Source: JAZDEU01 sp043808545
Lineage (GTDB): Bacteria; Patescibacteriota; Patescibacteriia; JAZDEU01
Direction: 5' to 3'
Assembly: GCA_043808545.1 (NCBI GenBank)
Contig: JAZDEU010000026.1
Coordinates: 1-6,884 of the forward strand
DNA length: 6,884 bases
This document shows, in pieces, positions 1 to 5,790 of this stretch (its first letter is position 1; each line of letters starts with the position of its first letter). Under the pieces are notes generated by a model, which was not told the origin of the DNA, made no database searches, and saw only the letters and a program-made list of their open reading frames with translations. The translations under genes were made by a program, and so were the position numbers.

Positions 1-11
1 AGCACGGTTTC

Positions 12-111
12 AGTGCCATTTGCTTAAAACCCCTAATTTTAAATAAAAATTAAATTCCAGCGCAAAGAATAAATCTTGTGAAGGCAAAATATTCCTTTAG
101 CAAATGGCACT
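12..111. repeat. 100-bp inverted repeat with 13-bp perfect arms
   Basis: The left arm AGTGCCATTTGCT (12-24) is matched exactly by its reverse complement at 99-111. Both arms are followed inwards by a similar A/T run, TTAAA on the left and TTTA on the right. The interior is AT-rich and contains a smaller AATTTT/AAAATT palindrome near 35-55. I see no convincing open frame inside, and no target duplication longer than the trivial TTT on each side. It could be a small non-autonomous mobile element, or a transcript-end hairpin with a long loop for rightward transcription, since a short T run (111-114) follows. The arms are certain; their function is unknown. Confidence 0.55.
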
Positions 112-160
112 TTTGGAACTACTTGAGCAGTTACAAAATTTTTAACAATGGAATTGTGAT

Positions 161-217
161 AATAAAAAAAGAGCAGGACAACAGGGATAAACTTTAGTAA
201 GTTTATATGTTGTCCTG
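161..217 (-). terminator. Intrinsic terminator of the phosphatase-like gene
   Basis: Read leftward, a long stem forms between CAGGACAACA (208-217) and its complement (174-183), continued by ATAAACTT/AAGTTTAT (187-194 with 199-206) around a four-base loop. A run of seven T residues on the minus strand (164-170) follows the stem almost at once. This is the layout of a Rho-independent terminator for leftward transcription. It sits 66 bp past the stop codon of the gene at 283-771. No T run follows in the rightward direction. Confidence 0.8.
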
Positions 218-242
218 TGTGAACCCGTGGAAGAAGGATTAA

Positions 243-268
243 ACCGTGCATTCCTCAGGAATTCCGGT
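243..268. repeat. Small hairpin between gene end and terminator
   Basis: ACCG (243-246) pairs with CGGT (265-268), and ATTCC (250-254) pairs with GGAAT (258-262) around a TCA loop. It lies in the 3' untranslated stretch between the phosphatase-like gene and its main terminator. It might protect the transcript end, but it could also be chance. Confidence 0.3.
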
Positions 269-282
269 GGGAAGTGCTTTAA

Positions 283-771
283 TTAAGATACCCCCCACCC
301 TATTTTTTGTTGAGGGGAGAGCTCATAAAGCCCTCCGTATTTCCTTATGCTTCCCAGCCAAAGCGCGAGCAGCAACTCGCCTCCGGAGCAGAACAGGGTG
401 CCGTGGGGATAATGATCAATGAATGCCCACGGATCAAAACAACCGAACTGGGTTGCACGCACCAGCCCCATGCACTGCTCCTCATTAACGAGCGAGCCGT
501 CCGTGAGCATGATGCGACCGTCGGCTTCAAGCCCGTCAGCCGAGCCACAAAATAGGGAATTTACCACGACGGGGTATCCAAGTAGTATCCAATCGGGAAA
601 AAGAAAAAATAAAATTTCCCGAAATCGTTTGCCTGTTCCACATACAATCAGGTTGATTTCAGGAAGCACTATCTGTTGCAGTTGGGAAATTCCCTCCTGC
701 GTGTGGCAGGGGTCCGGACCGAAATTCCTTTTTCCGTGCGCAATTAAATATGCGCGTTTTTCATTAGGCAT
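283..771 (-). CDS. Histidine-phosphatase-fold protein lacking key catalytic residues
   Basis: The 162-residue product resembles the histidine phosphatase (phosphoglycerate mutase-like) superfamily. Residues 7-15 (AYLIAHGKR) match the beta-strand and R-H-G motif, with Ala11 in place of the usual Arg before His12-Gly13. T24-QEG27 matches the common L-T-x-x-G block, and GTGKRFRE (45-52) matches the S-x-x-x-R-A-x-E-T segment. Residues 126-136 (TLFCSGGELLL is 125-135) align with the late V-S-H-G-G-V motif, but the His is replaced by Ser129. Start choice: a perfect AAAGGAGG lies 5 nt before ATG at 771; an upstream in-frame TTG at 789 would start before this site and is unlikely. The gene has about half GC, far above the ATPase next door, which suggests separate origin. 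It has its own promoter and terminator. Known family members are phosphatases or mutases; with the first Arg and second His absent this one may be a binding or sensory protein, or have altered chemistry. The family assignment is by motif recognition only. Confidence 0.65.
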   Translation of the reverse strand: MPNEKRAYLIAHGKRNFGPDPCHTQEGISQLQQIVLPEINLIVCGTGKRFREILFFLFPDWILLGYPVVVNSLFCGSADGLEADGRIMLTDGSLVNEEQCMGLVRATQFGCFDPWAFIDHYPHGTLFCSGGELLLALWLGSIRKYGGLYELSPQQKIGWGVS

Positions 772-776
772 TTCTG

Positions 777-784
777 CCTCCTTT
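777..784 (-). promoter_or_regulatory. Strong Shine-Dalgarno site fixing the start at 771
   Basis: Read leftward, AAAGGAGG is followed by five bases and then ATG (771-769). It is the best ribosome binding site in the window. It excludes the longer TTG-initiated reading, whose start would lie upstream of or within this site. Confidence 0.85.
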
Positions 785-807
785 CGCAAAAAAGTTAATA
801 TTTTTCC

Positions 808-830
808 CTCGCTTCACCATTGAAGACGAG
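808..830 (-). promoter_or_regulatory. Hairpin in the 5' leader of the phosphatase-like gene
   Basis: CTCG + CTTCA (808-816) pairs with TGAAG (821-825) and CGAG (827-830), with a single bulged base at 826 and a four-base CCAT loop. It lies between the promoter and the Shine-Dalgarno site in a leader of about 90 nt. No T run follows it in the leftward direction, so it is not an intrinsic terminator. It may stabilise the message or take part in leader control, but the sequence alone does not show which. Confidence 0.4.
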
Positions 831-869
831 TGGTTGGAAAGAACTAAAAAAGAGCAAAGTTAATTTTTA

Positions 870-898
870 TTAATAGCACACTTTTAAAAAGATGTCAA
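870..898 (-). promoter_or_regulatory. Sigma-70-type promoter for the phosphatase-like gene
   Basis: Read leftward, a perfect TTGACA -35 box (898-893) is followed by a 17-bp spacer and TATTAA (875-870) as -10 box. It predicts a start near 863 and a leader of about 90 nt before ATG at 771. It is the strongest promoter match in the window. Confidence 0.65.
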
Positions 899-915
899 GG
901 TTGGCTTAAGCAACC
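899..915. promoter_or_regulatory. Inverted repeat abutting the -35 box, possible operator
   Basis: GGTTG (899-903) and CAACC (911-915) flank the perfect palindrome GCTTAAGC (904-911, sharing one base). The element touches the upstream edge of the TTGACA box of the leftward promoter. This position is typical of activator or repressor sites, but no regulator is identified. Confidence 0.3.
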
Positions 916-998
916 GCTCACTAATTCTCACGGTAAATGGCTTAATAGACGAATGTACCCTCACTTGAACCCCCTAAGATGATAATTAAAGGATGCAT

Positions 999-1019
999 TT
1001 TTAGCTAAAATACATGTAT
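999..1019. promoter_or_regulatory. Two abutting perfect palindromes in the divergent intergenic region
   Basis: TTTTAGCTAAAA (999-1010) is a perfect 12-bp palindrome and is immediately followed by ATACATGTAT (1010-1019), a perfect 10-bp one. They lie 25-45 bp upstream of the candidate promoter of the ATPase. They may be protein binding sites. AT-rich palindromes also arise by chance, so confidence is low. The gene-free stretch 772-1105 otherwise holds only the promoter elements listed here. Confidence 0.3.
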
Positions 1020-1043
1020 AGTGAGTAGCTGCAAAAGTTATTA

Positions 1044-1072
1044 TTGATTTTTTTTACAGTATATGTTAATAT
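1044..1072 (+). promoter_or_regulatory. Candidate promoter for the ATPase gene
   Basis: TTGATT (1044-1049) is followed by 17 bp and then TAATAT (1067-1072). Both boxes are near consensus and lie 34 bp before the start codon at 1106. The region is very AT-rich, so false positives are easy. Confidence 0.4.
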
Positions 1073-1081
1073 AAACATATA
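1060..1081. promoter_or_regulatory. 8-bp-arm inverted repeat over the ATPase -10 region
   Basis: TATATGTT (1060-1067) and AACATATA (1074-1081) are perfect reverse complements separated by six bases (AATATA). The repeat covers the candidate -10 box and the expected start of transcription. That is the classical place for a repressor operator, and possibly for autoregulation. This is an inference from position and symmetry only. Confidence 0.35.
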
Positions 1082-1105
1082 AGTTTTAACGGAAAATATA
1101 AAATT

Positions 1106-2341
1106 ATGCTATATTCGCGTAAAATAATAGAAAAATTAAAAAAATGGCTGCCGGAGAAAGAAATTATAATTTTAAATGGAGCGCGACAAGTTGGCAAAAC
1201 TTCTATTTTAAAATTACTTAAAGAAGAACTTTTAAAAAAAGGCATTTCGGAAAATGTTATATTTTATTTAAACTTGGAAGAAATAAAAATTTTAGAGGAC
1301 TTAAATAAAGATCCTGAAAATTTGCTAAAGTATATTACTTTGAGAAATGAGAAAAATTATTTTCTATTGGATGAAATACAGTATCTTGATAATCCATCTA
1401 ATTTTTTAAAACATCTTTATGATAAATATTCCGATAAGATAAAAATTATCGCCACGGGATCTTCAAGTTTAGAATTAAAAGCGAAATTTCAGGATTCTTT
1501 AGTCGGCAGAAAAGTTGCATTTTTAATCAATCCTCTAAACTTTGAAGAATTTTTACTTTTTAAGAATTTTTCTTTTTTTGATTATCTGAATCATAAGAAT
1601 TTGCCGGATGAAATAAAATATAAATTTAAGAAAGAATTGGATGAATATTTAATTTATGGCGGGATGCCTGCGGTTGTTTTGAAAAAGGACGGCGGTTTAA
1701 AACAAAAATTATTAGAGGAATATATAAATACTTATATCAATAAGGATATTCGGATGATAGGCCATATAGATAACATCGCTGATTTTAACGGGTTAGTAAA
1801 AATTTTGTCTTCTCAAATCGGGAATTTATTAAATATAAATGAGTTAACTAACACATTAAACATTTCCCGCCGTGGCATAAAGACATATTTAGATCTGTTA
1901 GAATTTACTTTTGTGTTAAATAAAGTTTTACCATTCAGAAATAATACAAGGGCGCAGATAATTAAAATGCCAAAAATATATTTTTTTGATACAGGATTAA
2001 GAAACGCTATTTTAGGAAATTTTTTAGAAATGTCCAATAGACAAGATACGGGAGCTCTTTTTGAAAATTTTATCTTTATGGAACTCAAAAGTTATGAGAA
2101 AGAGAAAATTTATTTTTATAGGACGGTTGCTAAAGCGGAAATAGATTTTATTGTAGAAGATGCGGGGCATCTTATGCCGTTAGAAGTAAAATATAAAAAA
2201 CTTGATAAACCTATTGATACGAGAGTATTAGAAAATTTTATAAAGAAGGTTAAAAATATAGAAGAATCTAAAGTTATAAATTTAGAATTTAATTATAAAG
2301 ATGGAAGTATAGAATATACGGATTATAGAAAAATACTATAA
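1106..2341 (+). CDS. AAA_14/DUF4143 family ATPase
   Basis: The 411-residue protein has the architecture of the widespread archaeal and bacterial ATPases annotated as AAA_14 plus DUF4143. Walker A is G25-ARQVG-K31-T32, and Walker B is F86-LLDE90 (DEIQYL). A sensor-1-like T117-GSSS follows, then S131-LVGRK with a conserved Arg. The segment YLIYGGMPAVV near residue 180-190 is a family signature. Residues about 225-270 look like a winged helix-turn-helix. The C-terminus carries a PD-(D/E)XK-like core, E345-ID347 then E360-V-K362, which may be structural rather than nucleolytic. The length is normal for the family and the frame appears intact. The cellular role of the family is poorly defined; links to toxin-antitoxin-like or mobile DNA functions have been proposed. 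The start has only a weak GGA about 12 nt upstream. GC is very low (about a quarter), in sharp contrast to the gene on its left. It may be co-transcribed with the broken gene 31 bp downstream. Confidence 0.88.
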   Translation: MLYSRKIIEKLKKWLPEKEIIILNGARQVGKTSILKLLKEELLKKGISENVIFYLNLEEIKILEDLNKDPENLLKYITLRNEKNYFLLDEIQYLDNPSNFLKHLYDKYSDKIKIIATGSSSLELKAKFQDSLVGRKVAFLINPLNFEEFLLFKNFSFFDYLNHKNLPDEIKYKFKKELDEYLIYGGMPAVVLKKDGGLKQKLLEEYINTYINKDIRMIGHIDNIADFNGLVKILSSQIGNLLNINELTNTLNISRRGIKTYLDLLEFTFVLNKVLPFRNNTRAQIIKMPKIYFFDTGLRNAILGNFLEMSNRQDTGALFENFIFMELKSYEKEKIYFYRTVAKAEIDFIVEDAGHLMPLEVKYKKLDKPIDTRVLENFIKKVKNIEESKVINLEFNYKDGSIEYTDYRKIL

Positions 2342-2350
2342 ATTAAGTTT

Positions 2351-2371
2351 AAATTTTAAGTATTAAAATTT
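2351..2371. repeat. All-AT inverted repeat between ATPase and pseudogene
   Basis: AAATTTTAA (2351-2359) and TTAAAATTT (2363-2371) form a perfect 9-bp palindrome around GTA, ending directly before the ATG of the next reading frame. A stem made only of A-T pairs is too weak for a normal terminator. It may occlude the downstream start or be chance in AT-rich DNA. Confidence 0.3.
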
Positions 2372-2659
2372 TATGTACACAAAAACATTCAAACAAATAT
2401 CTTATAAAGATGTCGCGATCGCCGGAGGAAAGGGCGCGTCTTTGGGGGAGATGACACGGCTATGCGTAGACACTGGAGTAGCTAAAACTGGAATAATGCA
2501 AGTTAAATTTCAAGTCCCGCCGGGGTTTATAATTCTTGCGCAGACATTTGATGAATTTTTGCAAAACACGGATTTAAATATTGAAATTGAAGCAAAGCTT
2601 AAAAAAGTGAAACAGCAGGATATTAATTCGGTTGATCGCGCGTCTAATGAAATTTATGA

Positions 2660-2765
2660 TATGAACTTATTGCGACCTTTAAAATATTGGCTAAAATAGC
2701 GTATCCGATATTTAGCAGTTTGGCTAATTACAGCCAATATTAAATCAAGTCGCAATGACTTCTAT
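2660..2765. mobile_element. 100-bp palindromic MITE-like insertion with TAT target duplication
   Basis: The inserted unit spans 2663-2762. Its ends GAACTTATTGCGAC and GAAGTCATTGCGAC (read inwards from each side) match at 12 of 14 positions. Further in, AATATTGGCT (2683-2692) pairs with AGCCAATATT (2732-2741), so most of the element can fold into one hairpin with a loop of about 40 nt. A TAT triplet flanks it on both sides (2660-2662 and 2763-2765). Deleting the unit and one TAT joins the reading frame as EIYD-M-INDTKMPKSI, exactly where PEP synthase relatives continue. It has no coding capacity and would need a transposase supplied in trans. The 3-bp duplication is short and AT-only, but the frame restoration supports these borders independently. 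Confidence 0.7.
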
Positions 2766-3197
2766 GATAAATGATACGAAAATGCCTAAAAGTATCGGAC
2801 TGGAAATAATGGAAGAATTTAAAAAGCTGGGAGCGCCGCTGGTCGCGGTAAGATCATCCGCGACTGTTGAGGATTATTCTGTCGCGTCATGGGCGGGGAA
2901 TTAGAAACATATCTTAATGTGACGGAAAAAAATATTTTTAAGTCAGTGAAAAAATGCTGGGCGTCTTTATTTACGCCACGGGCGATTTTTTATCGTTATG
3001 AGAAAAATATGCAGGATAAAAAAGTTTCAGTCGCTGTTGTAATTTAAAAAATGGTCCAGTCGGAAATATCCGGAATTTGTTTTACCGTCCATCCTGCGAC
3101 ACAGGATAAAAATCAGATGGTAGTTGAAGCGGGATATGGGCTGGGAGAGGCGATTGTCGGCGGAATGATTACGCCGGATACTTACATTGTAAATAAA

Positions 3198-3220
3198 TCA
3201 AAAGTCAAAACTCAAAAGTC
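3198..3220. repeat. Short direct repeat inside the pseudogene
   Basis: TCAAAAGTC occurs at 3198-3206 and again at 3212-3220, a 14-bp period, and further A-rich copies fade out on the right. It encodes a lysine-rich stretch (KSKVKTQKSKIS) that expands a loop between the PDTY motif and the next conserved block. It is probably slippage or a small insertion in a neutral position. Confidence 0.45.
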
Positions 3221-3484
3221 CAAAATATCTATTATTGATAAGAATGTTTCTGAACAAAATATAATGTTAGTGCGAGTAGCTAAAGGCACAAAAAAAACAG
3301 AAGTGCCTTTTGCAAAAAGGGATAAGCAGAAATTAGCGGATAAATGTATTTTACAGCTTGCCCAAATTTGCCTGAAAATTGAAAAACATTATGGCAAGCC
3401 CCATGATATAGAATGGGCTATGGAGAAATGTAAAATTTATATTACGCAATCGCGGTCGATTACGACACTATAGAAAAAATTCCT

Positions 3485-4312
3485 ATGTTTTCTTATACTA
3501 AAAATAAAATAATAGTAATTTTTATTATTATTTTAACATTATTTATTTTTCATCATATAGGCATATTGACGCCGATAGAAGATGGGGCTAGGTTTATTTT
3601 TTCTCCCGCGCAACGATTTTTTTATTCCCTAAGTTATAATATAAAAGATAAATATGATTCTGCAAGCTCTGGTTTTAAAAATAAAGATGATCTTAAAAAT
3701 GAAAATATTTACTTAAAAGATAGGATAAACGAACTAACTATAAATAATATAACTATTGATTTATTGAAAAGCGAAAATGAGAGATTAAAGTCATTGCTGA
3801 ATTTTGTGAGCGAGAATGAATATGAATATGCCGTTGCTCGCGTGATTGGAAAAGGCGAGGGGACTGGCAATACTTTAATTTTAGACAAAGGCGAAAAAGA
3901 TGGCGCGGAAATTGGTTTAGCAGTTGTTAATCCCAAAGGAATGGTTATTGGGAAAATTTTTAAATGCGATAAAAATACGAGCGAGATTTTATTTTTAAAT
4001 GATAACCAAAGCAGAATCGCTTCTTCAATATTAAATCACTCGGAAACAAATGGAGTAGTTGAGGGAGCATTTGAGTTGTCAATGAAAATGGGTTTAATCC
4101 CAAAAAATATAGACATAAAACATGGTGATACAATTATAACTTCAGGATTGGAGCCGAATATTCCGCACGGATTAGTTATCGGACAGGTAAATGAAGTTGA
4201 AAAAAAAGAAGGGGATTTATTCCAAAGCGCGAACATCCAGCCATTATTTCCGTTAGAAAGTGTTTACATTGTATCTGTTATTTTGCCTGCGAAGCAGGGG
4301 GCGAGATATTAA
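3485..4312 (+). CDS. mreC: Rod shape-determining protein MreC
   Basis: The 275-residue protein has the normal MreC layout. A short cytoplasmic tail comes first, then one membrane segment at about residues 8-28. A coiled coil follows at about 67-108 (rich in KxENxxLK-type heptads), then the extracytoplasmic beta-barrel domain at about 112-268. The conserved GDTIITSGLEPNIPHGLVIG (214-233) matches the family signature with its T-S-G and P-x-G-L-x-V-G-x-V elements. MreC is a scaffold of the elongasome that links MreB and MreD to the peptidoglycan synthases RodA and PBP2. None of those partners lies in the window; the gene stands alone behind a pseudogene, 11 nt after its stop. No convincing Shine-Dalgarno precedes the ATG, so translation may depend on an AT-rich leader or on coupling. 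The frame is intact and length is usual. Confidence 0.9.
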   Translation: MFSYTKNKIIVIFIIILTLFIFHHIGILTPIEDGARFIFSPAQRFFYSLSYNIKDKYDSASSGFKNKDDLKNENIYLKDRINELTINNITIDLLKSENERLKSLLNFVSENEYEYAVARVIGKGEGTGNTLILDKGEKDGAEIGLAVVNPKGMVIGKIFKCDKNTSEILFLNDNQSRIASSILNHSETNGVVEGAFELSMKMGLIPKNIDIKHGDTIITSGLEPNIPHGLVIGQVNEVEKKEGDLFQSANIQPLFPLESVYIVSVILPAKQGARY

Positions 4313-4336
4313 TGACGAGAGGAGAATAGTTGTTTA

Positions 4337-4380
4337 TTACCTTATTATAGCAAAAAAATGGAATAGGTAAAACTTTTTTT
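4337..4380 (+). terminator. Weak hairpin with T run between mreC and the permease
   Basis: TTACCT (4337-4342) pairs with AGGTAA (4365-4370) across a 22-base loop, and a run of seven T residues (4374-4380) follows and touches the permease ATG. The short stem and long loop make it a poor intrinsic terminator. It could attenuate read-through or hide the permease start, which has no Shine-Dalgarno. Confidence 0.25.
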
Positions 4381-5628
4381 ATGTCTATAATTCAAACAAT
4401 AACAACAGCTTATGATTCGTTAATGAAGCAGAAAGTAAGAAGCGCTCTTACTATTTTAGCCGTGGCAGTCGGAATTGGAATTGTTATAATCGTGCTTTCC
4501 GCTGGAGGAGGGCTGGAAACTTTTGTTTTAAAACAGATGGAGTCTTTTGGTTCGGATTTAATACAAGTTGAAGTAAAAGTTCCTTCTACAAAACAAGCTT
4601 CTGTTTCTAATGCCGCAGGACGGGCTATGGGTATTAGTATTACTACTTTGACGCTGGACGATATGGAAGAAATAAAAAAACTGCCAAACATAAAAGATGC
4701 TTACGCGATGGTTACAGGGCAAGATTTAGTTTCATATCAGAATGAAACTAAAACGAGCATGTTAATTGGAGCGACTTATAATACGCCAAATGTTGATAAG
4801 GGGGCAAAAGTTTTAGAAGGAGAATTTTATACTAAAGAAGATGAAAATAGTCTTGCGCAAGTTGCTGTTTTAGGTCCTAAAATGAAAGAAAAGTTATTTG
4901 GGCAAGACGATGCAGTTGGTAAATTTATAAAAATAAAACGGCAGAATTTTCGTATAGTCGGAGTTTTAGAAGAAAGAGGCGCTATGATGGGGATGGATTG
5001 GGATAATATGATTTATATGCCTTTAAAGACTTTGCAGAAAAAAATAATGGGAATAGATCATGTTATCGCTTTTTTTGCGCAGGTTAATGATGCTAAACTT
5101 CTTGACGCGACGAAAGAAGATATTCAGTTTGCTTTAAGAGATAGCCATAATATTGATGATCCTGCGCGCGATGACTTTGCGGTTATGACAATGGTTGAAG
5201 CGCGTGATATGATAGAAAAAATTTTTGGAGGAATAACATTATTATTAGTTGCTTTAGCTTTTATTTCTTTAGTTGTTGGCGGGGTTGGAATTATGAACAT
5301 TATGTATGTGACAGTTTCGGAAAGAACTTATGAGATAGGTCTGAGAAAAGCGATAGGAGCTAAATCGCAAGATATTTTAAAACAATTTCTTTATGAAGCG
5401 ATAATTTTAACATTTTTTGGAGGAATTGCAGGGATTTTAGGAGGACTATCTATAACATTTTTAGTTTCCGTAATCGCTAACGCAAACGGTTTAGATTTGC
5501 CATTTGTTGTTTCTCAAAATTCTATTTTTATTGGAGTCGGTTTTTCAGTTTTGATGGGATTATTTTTCGGTATTTATCCTGCGAAACGCGCTTCTGAGCT
5601 TAATCCTATCGCGGCGCTTACAAAGTAG
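4381..5628 (+). CDS. MacB/FtsX-type ABC transporter permease
   Basis: This 415-residue membrane protein has the MacB permease plan. TM1 is at about 20-42, followed by a MacB periplasmic core domain at about 45-270. Three more membrane segments follow at about 283-308, 336-366 and 381-400. The block VGGVGIMNIMYVTVSERTYE (299-318), continuing to IGLRKAIGA, and the terminal GIYPAKRASELNPIAAL are diagnostic of the FtsX-like permease domain. Such proteins pair with a LolD/MacB-type ATPase and act in mechanotransmission, in export of peptides, macrolides or lipoproteins, or in control of wall hydrolases. The ATPase gene is not on either side here, so it must be encoded elsewhere or lost. No FtsX-versus-MacB substrate can be deduced. 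The ATG follows a T run and has no visible Shine-Dalgarno; this start is chosen because the N-terminal amphipathic helix fits the family. A large palindromic element begins 6 nt after the stop. Confidence 0.9.
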   Translation: MSIIQTITTAYDSLMKQKVRSALTILAVAVGIGIVIIVLSAGGGLETFVLKQMESFGSDLIQVEVKVPSTKQASVSNAAGRAMGISITTLTLDDMEEIKKLPNIKDAYAMVTGQDLVSYQNETKTSMLIGATYNTPNVDKGAKVLEGEFYTKEDENSLAQVAVLGPKMKEKLFGQDDAVGKFIKIKRQNFRIVGVLEERGAMMGMDWDNMIYMPLKTLQKKIMGIDHVIAFFAQVNDAKLLDATKEDIQFALRDSHNIDDPARDDFAVMTMVEARDMIEKIFGGITLLLVALAFISLVVGGVGIMNIMYVTVSERTYEIGLRKAIGAKSQDILKQFLYEAIILTFFGGIAGILGGLSITFLVSVIANANGLDLPFVVSQNSIFIGVGFSVLMGLFFGIYPAKRASELNPIAALTK

Positions 5629-5631
5629 AGA

Positions 5632-5790
5632 TATTAATTAGTATCTGTTGAAATAGTGTCTCCGTCGTCATTCTGAACCCGCTTTAGCGGTGAAGAATCC
5701 CGTGGTTAAGCAAAAAAATTCTGGGATTCTTCGCCCTCCTGGCACTCGAGCTCAGAATGACGCGACTATTTCAACAGACACTAATTATAT
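5632..5790. mobile_element. 153-bp nested inverted-repeat element, MITE-like
   Basis: The outer arms at 5635-5657 and 5765-5787 are 23 nt long and differ at one position. Inside lie two more paired blocks: CGTCATTCTGA (5666-5676 with 5752-5762) and GAAGAATCCC (5692-5701 with 5723-5732). An accessory CCGC-TTTA-GCGG hairpin lies at 5679-5690. TAT flanks the outer arms on both sides (5632-5634, 5788-5790), as at the insertion in the pseudogene. The TCATTCTGA...GAAGAATCC core resembles dispersed intergenic repeats I associate with many bacterial genomes; this recollection needs a search. It has no coding capacity. As RNA it would fold into a long stem and may end or protect the permease transcript. 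Confidence 0.7.

Larger units (their letters stand above)
2373..3473 (+). pseudogene. Broken PEP synthase-like PEP/pyruvate-binding (ATP-grasp) gene
   Basis: The start encodes GGKGASLGEM (hallmark of the N-terminal ATP-grasp domain of PEP synthase and pyruvate phosphate dikinase), then VPPGFIIL. Later parts encode AVRSSATVEDYSVASWAG, ELETYLNV, KMVQSEISGICFTVHP, GYGLGEAIVGGMITPDTY, and a tail ITQSRSITTL that marks the end of this domain. Three lesions interrupt it: a 100-bp palindromic insertion at 2663-2762, loss of one base in the G run at 2895-2898 (after ASWAG), and TAA at 3045-3047 where relatives have Gln before KMVQSE. Removing the insertion with one 3-bp target copy and restoring one base gives 999 nt, 333 codons including the stop. 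The swivelling His domain and the C-terminal PEP/pyruvate barrel of full PEP synthase are absent, so the ancestor was either a stand-alone ATP-binding domain or already truncated. Extra residues after EMTR (2457-2513) also distinguish it from usual members. mreC starts 11 nt downstream. Confidence 0.88.

Noticed and set aside
39..251. Leftward 70-codon open frame
   Set aside because: It runs through the strong intrinsic terminator hairpin and the 13-bp inverted-repeat arm, has no ribosome binding site and no recognisable motif.
307..823. Rightward frames opposite the phosphatase-like gene
   Set aside because: They are antisense to a gene with matching motifs, promoter, Shine-Dalgarno and terminator. 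Their translations are low-complexity or Ser/Pro-rich shadows.
2373..3473. Recoding or alternative genetic code as explanation of the interrupted PEP synthase-like gene
   Set aside because: The lesions are a large insertion, a frameshift and a TAA, which a TGA reassignment would not explain. Neighbouring genes read normally with the standard code.
4328..4350. Six-codon TTG-initiated leader peptide after GAGGAG, before the permease
   Set aside because: The SD-like sequence and short frame are real, but six codons with no conserved feature cannot be told from chance.
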